Below are positions 7,517 to 12,066 of a DNA stretch of 12,066 nt, piece by piece. Numbering within the stretch: position 1 is the stretch's first letter; each line of letters starts with the position of its first letter. Both the position numbers and the translations under genes were made by a program. Below the pieces are notes generated by a model that saw only the letters and a list, made by a program, of their open reading frames with translations, ran no database searches and was not told the DNA's origin. This DNA comes from an uncultured Chitinophagaceae bacterium (GTDB lineage Bacteria > Bacteroidota > Bacteroidia > Chitinophagales > Chitinophagaceae): positions 1 to 12,066 of the forward strand of contig CAMPGT010000118.1 in the NCBI GenBank assembly GCA_946885665.1, written 5' to 3'.

Positions 7517-7963
7517 TCAATTGGTGACGCGGGTATATTTTTCGATATTCAGGCGGTTGATGGATGTTCCCTCCACCTTTTCCACCCCTTGCTGAATCAG
7601 CGTATCGTTGTGAATGGTTACGGTAAAAGAAAAGTCATTCTGCTCCCACGCCCTGTCGCTGCAAAATTCCAGGTGTTCCGTATAAGTGTTGCCCGATAAA
7701 GTGTAGCTTCCTCCGCCCGCCGAAAACGAAGCGAGCGAATCTTTTCCTTTGTTGAGGTCATGATTCAAAAAAGCGAAATGTGAATCATTGATGATCTTGA
7801 TAAACTTTTTGTCTTTGGTGTAGTCGGTAATGCTGGTGTCGCCGTTTTCGATCAGTGTTCCTGTCAGTAAATGCCAGGTGCCGGTGATGGGCAGCGGGTC
7901 GTTGCTGGTTCGGCAGGCGTTCAGCAGTAAATAAGAGAACAGCAATGCAGCGGTCATTTTCAT
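7517..7963 (-). CDS. Small lipocalin-like lipoprotein
   Basis: This 148-residue protein begins with a short lipoprotein signal peptide ending in LNAC (lipobox, with C17 as the lipidated residue), so it should be anchored to a membrane. The mature part starts with the phrase ITGTWHLLTGTLIENG, followed by alternating strands and AGGGSYTLSGNTYTEHLEF. This pattern is typical of small Bacteroidota lipocalin-like beta-barrel proteins. Such proteins are usually of unknown function and may bind a small hydrophobic ligand. It is the first gene of the minus-strand cluster, 48 bp upstream of the GH20-like gene and divergent from the DoxX-like gene across 164 bp. I recognise the fold type, not a specific function. 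Confidence 0.75.
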   Translation of the reverse strand: MKMTAALLFSYLLLNACRTSNDPLPITGTWHLLTGTLIENGDTSITDYTKDKKFIKIINDSHFAFLNHDLNKGKDSLASFSAGGGSYTLSGNTYTEHLEFCSDRAWEQNDFSFTVTIHNDTLIQQGVEKVEGTSINRLNIEKYTRVTN

Positions 7964-8127
7964 GTCCAGTCAGCTTTAGTTTATATATAAATATAGAGAT
8001 AAAGCGTCTTTAGTTGTACAAATCGGAACTTTCGGTCTGCCGCAATTTGCCCCTGAATTTGTCGTATGCGGCCATGTGCGGGTACGTAAAGTGACATTAA
8101 ATTTGGTGAAAATTAAAACCTGCGTAT
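7964..8127. other. Divergent intergenic region between the lipoprotein and DoxX-like genes
   Basis: This 164-bp gap should hold promoters for both directions. The side next to the lipoprotein is AT-rich and contains TTTATATATAAA (7980-7991). In the minus direction a TTG is followed 23 bp later by TATATTTA, a weak match to the Bacteroidota consensus. The side next to the DoxX-like gene contains the -7-like TAAATTTG. I see no small gene or RNA gene in it. Confidence 0.5.
8098..8105 (+). promoter_or_regulatory. Possible -7 element of the DoxX-like gene
   Basis: TAAATTTG fully matches the Bacteroidota -7 consensus TAnnTTTG and ends 22 bp before the DoxX-like ATG. No TTG is found at the expected -33 distance, so the promoter is only half supported. 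Confidence 0.35.
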
Positions 8128-8544
8128 ATGAAAAAGATAAACATTGCTTACTGGATCGTTACGGCTTTATTTGCCGGAATGATGATTTTCAGCGCCATTC
8201 CGAATATTATGGTGTCGGCAGATTCTGTTAAACTGGTGCACGATGCCCTCGGCTATCCCGAGTACCTGATTCCATTACTGGGATGGGGCAAACTTGTTGG
8301 CGCCATTGTAATACTCATACCCGGTTTTCCACGTCTGAAGGAATGGGCCTATGCGGGGCTGACTTTCGACCTGGCGGGCGCCACCTATTCCATGATCGCA
8401 CTGGGCATGGCCGGCTTTGAAGGAATGTTCCTCTTTCTTGCATTTGCCTTCGGCTCGTACTTTTTGTATCACAGGAGAAGAAAAATGTTCGCGAAAAGAC
8501 AGGTCACTTCAACGGTGTCGGGAAATACATTTGCATCGGCATAG
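8128..8544 (+). CDS. DoxX-like four-helix membrane protein
   Basis: This 138-residue protein consists of four hydrophobic helices (about 8-28, 48-65, 74-93 and 96-114) and a short basic tail. The pattern is that of the DoxX-like family: an N-terminal ALFAGMMIFSAIPNIM segment, then LIPLLGWGKLVGAIVIL, then PRLKEWAYAGLTFDLAGA. Members are common in Bacteroidota and sit in the inner membrane. Some DoxX relatives are linked to redox homeostasis, but the role of this small type is not established. The start ATG lies in an A-rich context without a Shine-Dalgarno sequence. The next gene on the same strand, an ABC exporter, starts 56 bp downstream and may be read from its own promoter. Confidence 0.88.
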   Translation: MKKINIAYWIVTALFAGMMIFSAIPNIMVSADSVKLVHDALGYPEYLIPLLGWGKLVGAIVILIPGFPRLKEWAYAGLTFDLAGATYSMIALGMAGFEGMFLFLAFAFGSYFLYHRRRKMFAKRQVTSTVSGNTFASA

Positions 8545-8559
8545 TGAGGTTAGCCGGTA

Positions 8560-8591
8560 TTGGATAACATGGGCGCGATAATGTAACTTTA
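8560..8591 (+). promoter_or_regulatory. Possible promoter of the ABC exporter
   Basis: TTG at 8560-8562 is followed after 21 bp by TAACTTTA at 8584-8591, one base off the TAnnTTTG consensus with correct spacing. The ATG at 8601 lies only 9 bp beyond, so the transcript would have almost no leader. Chance match is possible. Confidence 0.3.
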
Positions 8592-8600
8592 TTGCCAGCC

Positions 8601-10364
8601 ATGAAAAATCCATATATTTCCCTTTTACGCACGTCGTGGGGCTATGCCAGGTCGGAGAAAAGGAAATTGGTGACAGTGTACCTGATGTTTGTAGGGGCAA
8701 ATATCATTTTTTCGATGCATCCCCTTTTGCTGGGATGGTTTATCAGCAAAGTTCAGAACGACACACAGCACATTCTTCGATTCGCGTTTATTTATGTAGG
8801 CGCTTATGCAGGACTGAAACTGCTGGAGTGGAGCCTTCACGGACCCGCCCGCATCATGGAGCGCACACTGGCCTTTTCAATAAGCCGCAATTTCATACGC
8901 GAAAAGTACCACCAGGTGCTGCATCTTTCACCGAAGTGGCACCAGGATCATCACAGCGGCGAAACGATCAACCGGGTTCGTAAAGCCTTTGAATCGCTGC
9001 GCGAGTTTTTCGACCGTGGGTTCACCAACCTGTATACGCTTACAAAGTTCACCTTCTCGGTTGTTGCGATCGTTTACTTTTCTCCTTTGTTCGGCTCCAT
9101 TGCAGTGGCAATGGGATTATTTACCGTATTCATCATTTCAAAGTTCGACGCTGCCTTTATCAAGACGCTGCGCGAAATGAACCGGCGCGAACATGACGTT
9201 TCTTCCAACCTGTTCGACAGCCTTTCCAACATCAGGACAGTTATAACGCTGAGGCTCGAACGAAGCATGGAATCCGGACTCTTAAAGAAGATAAGGCGCG
9301 TTTTCAGGCCTTTCCGGAGGAACGCCATTGTAAACGAGTGGAAGTGGTTCACTGCCGAAATGATGATAACACTGATCTACGGGCTGGTGGTGATCGGTTA
9401 TACTTACCAGCACTGGACACCCGGCGAAGCTTTCCAGGTGGGCGCACTGGTAACCCTGTTGGGATACATCAACCAGTTTACCAGTGTTTTTCAAAGTGTG
9501 GCCATTCAATATACGGCACTGGTGCAGAACCATACTAATGTAAGTGAAGTGAAAGAGATAAGTGATGCATACCAGCAGCAGCATCCGGTAGAAAACACGC
9601 AGCGGTTTCCGAGAAAATGGAGCAGCATACACATTCAGAAGCTGAACTTTTCGCACAGGAGTGTGTATGAAGAGAAATTCATTCCGCAAAGCCTTCATAA
9701 TCTCTCACTCCATATAGAAAAAGGGAAGAGAATTGCATTGATAGGGCACAGCGGAAGCGGCAAGAGTACTTTATTGTCGGTATTAAGAGGCCTATACCCG
9801 GCACAACCGGGTATCATCATCAAGATAGACGATGCCGAATATCCGATTGGAACGTTATACGAAAAAGTGACGCAGTTTCCGCAGGAGCCGGAAATTTTTG
9901 AGAACACGATAGTGTACAACGTTACGATGGGCTTGCCGGCAACAAACGAGGAGATACAACACGCCTGTGAAGTAGCCGCCTTTACGGAGGTGATTGACCA
10001 GCTTCCCCAGGGGTTGCTGACCGATATTAAGGAGAAAGGCGTGAACCTGTCGGGCGGTCAGAAGCAGCGGCTGGCACTGGCACGCGGCATTTTGGCGGCC
10101 CGTGACAGTGAGATTATTTTGCTGGATGAACCCACGAGCAATGTGGATCCGAAAACGGAGGCCGCAATTTACGAGAAGCTTTTCGGTGTGTTCGATAACA
10201 AAGCGATGGTGTCTTCAATGCACAGGCTGCATTTATTGGAGCATTTTGATTACATATACATCCTCGACAGCGGGCGCGTTGTTGATGAGGGCGGCTTCCA
10301 CGATTTGATGTCGCGCAGCGAACCATTTAAAAAATTATGGAAGCACCAGGTTGCTGTGTCATAA
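8601..10364 (+). CDS. ABC-type half-exporter, permease fused to ATPase (MsbA-like)
   Basis: This 587-residue protein has an N-terminal six-helix membrane domain (about 20-310) and a C-terminal nucleotide-binding domain (about 340-587), the layout of homodimeric type IV ABC exporters. All ATPase motifs are present: Walker A GHSGSGKST (382-390), Q-loop glutamine Q425, signature LSGGQKQR (483-490), Walker B ending in D509 with catalytic E510, and switch histidine H541. It is therefore likely active and exports lipids, drugs or peptides from the inner membrane. A TTG at 8592 could add three residues, but the ATG at 8601 is the better start. No peptidase domain is present, so a bacteriocin-type exporter is unlikely. 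Neighbours do not reveal the substrate. The downstream flavoprotein starts 82 bp later. Confidence 0.92.
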   Translation: MKNPYISLLRTSWGYARSEKRKLVTVYLMFVGANIIFSMHPLLLGWFISKVQNDTQHILRFAFIYVGAYAGLKLLEWSLHGPARIMERTLAFSISRNFIREKYHQVLHLSPKWHQDHHSGETINRVRKAFESLREFFDRGFTNLYTLTKFTFSVVAIVYFSPLFGSIAVAMGLFTVFIISKFDAAFIKTLREMNRREHDVSSNLFDSLSNIRTVITLRLERSMESGLLKKIRRVFRPFRRNAIVNEWKWFTAEMMITLIYGLVVIGYTYQHWTPGEAFQVGALVTLLGYINQFTSVFQSVAIQYTALVQNHTNVSEVKEISDAYQQQHPVENTQRFPRKWSSIHIQKLNFSHRSVYEEKFIPQSLHNLSLHIEKGKRIALIGHSGSGKSTLLSVLRGLYPAQPGIIIKIDDAEYPIGTLYEKVTQFPQEPEIFENTIVYNVTMGLPATNEEIQHACEVAAFTEVIDQLPQGLLTDIKEKGVNLSGGQKQRLALARGILAARDSEIILLDEPTSNVDPKTEAAIYEKLFGVFDNKAMVSSMHRLHLLEHFDYIYILDSGRVVDEGGFHDLMSRSEPFKKLWKHQVAVS

Positions 10365-10446
10365 CAAAGTAATTTTTAAATTGCATGTAAAGGTAAATTT
10401 TGTCGTGAGGACGGGTTTTAGTCAAACAGCAAAAAAAGTAATCGGC

Positions 10447-11373
10447 ATGACGAGCGATAACACGAAGGATGAAAGATTATTTGACACAATCATTGTTGGG
10501 GGCAGTTACTCCGGACTGGCGGCGGGTATGGCCCTCGGCAGGTCGCTGCGGCGCGTGTTAATTATAGACAGCGGAAAACCCTGCAACCGGCAAACGCCGC
10601 ATTCGCACAATTTCCTGATTCAGGATGGCAAAGCGCCCGGCGAAATAGCTATGCTCGCCAAACAGCAGGTGGCAAAGTATGACACGGTTTCTTTTTTTGA
10701 CGGGCTGGCAACAAAAGGTGCCAAAACCGGAAATAGGTTTGAAATACAGGTGTCGTCAGGCGAAACCTTTTCGGCCGACAAACTGATATTCGCAACGGGC
10801 GTTCGCGATATACTGCCGGACATTGACGGATTTGCTGCTTGCTGGGGCATTTCGGTATTGCATTGTCCCTATTGCCACGGATACGAGGTGCGCCACCAGA
10901 AGACCGGCATCTTTGGCAATGGAGATTTTGCATTTGAATTTGCAAAACTTATTTCGAACTGGACAAATGATTTAACCCTGTTTACGAATGGGCCCTCGAT
11001 GTTTACCCCCGGGCAAAGCGCCGCGCTTGAGAAACACACTATTGGCACAGCGGAAAAAGAAATTGAAAGGATCGAGCATACCGGGGGTTATATCGACAAC
11101 ATAGTTTTTAAAGACGGAACGAAAGGCCAGGTGAAAGCGTTATATGCCCCGCGGCCCTTTGAGCAGCATTGCGACATTCCCGTTGCCATGGGATGCAAAT
11201 TAACTGAGGATGGATATATCTACATAGACCCTTTTTACCAAACCACTGTTCCGGGGGTTTTTGCCTGCGGCGATAATGTAACACGCATGCGCAGCGTTGC
11301 CAACGCCGTAGGGATGGGCACGGCTACAGGTGCCGTCGTGAACAGGGAAATGGTTAATGAAAGATTTGGATAA
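10447..11373 (+). CDS. Thioredoxin-reductase-like FAD/NAD(P) oxidoreductase with CPYC redox centre
   Basis: This 308-residue flavoprotein has the two-domain layout of low-molecular-weight thioredoxin reductases. FAD is bound by GGSYSG (18-23) and by ACGDN near the C terminus (D276). The redox pair lies in HCPYCHGYE (C140 and C143), where classical TrxB has CATC. The nucleotide-binding loop is GIFGNGDFAFEFA (154-166). The HRRxxxR segment that recognises NADPH in classical TrxB is not seen, as the following strand reads LTLFTNG. This fits the broad family of TrxB-like disulfide reductases rather than the housekeeping enzyme. The frame is open upstream to a TTG inside the ABC gene, but the ATG at 10447 gives the usual family N terminus. 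A string TAAATTTTG (10394-10402) in the 82-bp gap could be a -7 element. The gene converges on the beta-helix gene with 3 bp between stops. Confidence 0.88.
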   Translation: MTSDNTKDERLFDTIIVGGSYSGLAAGMALGRSLRRVLIIDSGKPCNRQTPHSHNFLIQDGKAPGEIAMLAKQQVAKYDTVSFFDGLATKGAKTGNRFEIQVSSGETFSADKLIFATGVRDILPDIDGFAACWGISVLHCPYCHGYEVRHQKTGIFGNGDFAFEFAKLISNWTNDLTLFTNGPSMFTPGQSAALEKHTIGTAEKEIERIEHTGGYIDNIVFKDGTKGQVKALYAPRPFEQHCDIPVAMGCKLTEDGYIYIDPFYQTTVPGVFACGDNVTRMRSVANAVGMGTATGAVVNREMVNERFG

Positions 11374-11376
11374 ACC

Positions 11377-12066
11377 TCATCGATAGAAAACTTTTTGTGC
11401 GGCATGCCGCGGCCCATAAACCGGTACGGCATCCCCTTCTTCAATGGCGCCGAGATCGGGAGCCTTGTTGTTGAACTTGTTGTTGACATTCGGCAAAATA
11501 ATTCCTTTATCAATTGCTTTTCCGCCGGGCCTCAGCCGGAAATCAAGATCAGTTGCGTGGTACACCGCATGAGGCGTTGAAGCATCCGGTGGGGTCATTT
11601 GAATAAACGCGTCGTAATCCAGCTCTACGCTGTGTTCTTCCAATCCGCTTTCGCCGGCAAAGGCTTTCAGCGACGTAAATCCTTTTGCCTTAGCTGGCGG
11701 CTCTTCATAATGGCGGAGCTGTCCTTTCGGAGGTGATATCCACACAAACTGGTCGGTGCCGTTTTTATTTAGCCGGTAACCGTTGTAATCGTAAGTTGAA
11801 TAGCTCGTTGCTATCGGGTACACTGCGATTGGACGGCGCTGCTTATCGGTGCCGAGGAACAGGTTGTTGCGAAAGTGCGCATTGGAATAGGTTTGCCGGT
11901 TAACATTTTCGGCGATGATGGTGTTGTGTAAAACATACAGGCCCGATGGCTTCGACATGAATTTAAGTGAGCAGCCGGTGGGGATGTTGTACAAAACGTT
12001 GCGGATGAAGTACGCCGGTCCGCCAAACACAGGTTGCGCACTTAATCCGCACTGGCCGGCATTCAC
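11377..12066 (-). CDS. Parallel beta-helix secreted protein, C-terminal part (5' end outside window)
   Basis: The frame is open to the right edge, so only the last 230 codons are visible; the GTG at the very edge is not a supported start. The first part (about residues 15-75 here) shows short repeated strands with NVLYNI, VLHNTII and FRNNLFLG, the rung pattern of right-handed parallel beta-helix proteins such as pectate-lyase-like and GH28-like enzymes. The end, GKAIDKGIILPNVN followed by KAPDLGAIE, is a common C-terminal closing of Bacteroidota beta-helix proteins. It may be a polysaccharide lyase or hydrolase, but the catalytic rungs may lie outside the window, so no activity is assigned. 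It lies on the same strand as the glycan operon, yet three plus-strand genes separate them. Confidence 0.75.
   Translation of the reverse strand: MNAGQCGLSAQPVFGGPAYFIRNVLYNIPTGCSLKFMSKPSGLYVLHNTIIAENVNRQTYSNAHFRNNLFLGTDKQRRPIAVYPIATSYSTYDYNGYRLNKNGTDQFVWISPPKGQLRHYEEPPAKAKGFTSLKAFAGESGLEEHSVELDYDAFIQMTPPDASTPHAVYHATDLDFRLRPGGKAIDKGIILPNVNNKFNNKAPDLGAIEEGDAVPVYGPRHAAQKVFYR

Noticed and set aside
1639..7963. A complete polysaccharide utilisation locus
   Set aside because: No SusC-like TonB receptor, SusD-like protein, hybrid two-component regulator or ECF sigma/anti-sigma pair is visible, so only an enzyme operon can be claimed.
8039..8072. Inverted repeat GCCGCA-N22-TGCGGC in the divergent region, with AATTTG repeated inside the loop
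   Set aside because: Six paired bases with a 22-base loop are expected by chance in a gap of this size, and no known regulator is linked to it.
10351..10446. Upstream extension of the flavoprotein frame by 32 codons from a TTG
   Set aside because: It would overlap the end of the ABC gene, and the added residues do not look like the N terminus of the family. The ATG at 10447 gives the normal length.

Overview
The window looks like a piece of a Bacteroidota chromosome, most likely a soil- or plant-associated member of the Chitinophagaceae or a relative. This is judged from the gene content (GH43, DUF4838 and GH20-like secreted enzymes, a Bacteroidota-style lipoprotein, a DoxX-like protein), the near absence of Shine-Dalgarno sequences, and promoter-like strings of the TTG-N19/21-TAnnTTTG type. 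The genus cannot be fixed from the sequence alone. There are no rRNA or tRNA genes, CRISPR arrays, insertion sequences or phage genes. No gap between genes exceeds about 165 bp.

Left edge (1-1599, plus strand): the 3' part of a TetR-family repressor gene, then a perfect 24-bp palindrome lying between likely -33 and -7 promoter elements, then a Bcr/CflA-type MFS drug exporter. This is a compact repressor-operator-efflux unit.

Centre (1639-7963, minus strand, read right to left): five genes that probably form one operon. They are a small lipocalin-like lipoprotein, a GH20-like secreted glycosidase, a DUF4838 secreted protein with a C-terminal carbohydrate-binding-like domain, a cytoplasmic FAD monooxygenase, and a GH43 glycosidase. 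The exported members suggest glycan breakdown. The monooxygenase is an unexpected partner. There is no SusC/SusD pair or glycan-sensing regulator in the window, so this is not a classical complete polysaccharide utilisation locus.

Right (8128-11373, plus strand): a DoxX-like membrane protein, an MsbA-like ABC half-exporter, and a thioredoxin-reductase-like flavoprotein with a CPYC redox centre. These are spaced widely enough to be separate transcription units. At the right edge a parallel beta-helix protein (minus strand, 5' end outside the window) converges on the flavoprotein gene with 3 bp between stop codons.

The most interesting material is the minus-strand operon. The DUF4838 protein and the GH20-like enzyme both carry an acidic motif followed closely by a cysteine pair, which suggests a shared barrel architecture. 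A flavin monooxygenase sits between the glycan enzymes, in frame with the DUF4838 gene and parted from it by one stop codon. I did not find an unambiguous new system. Function assignments rest on recognising family motifs by eye.
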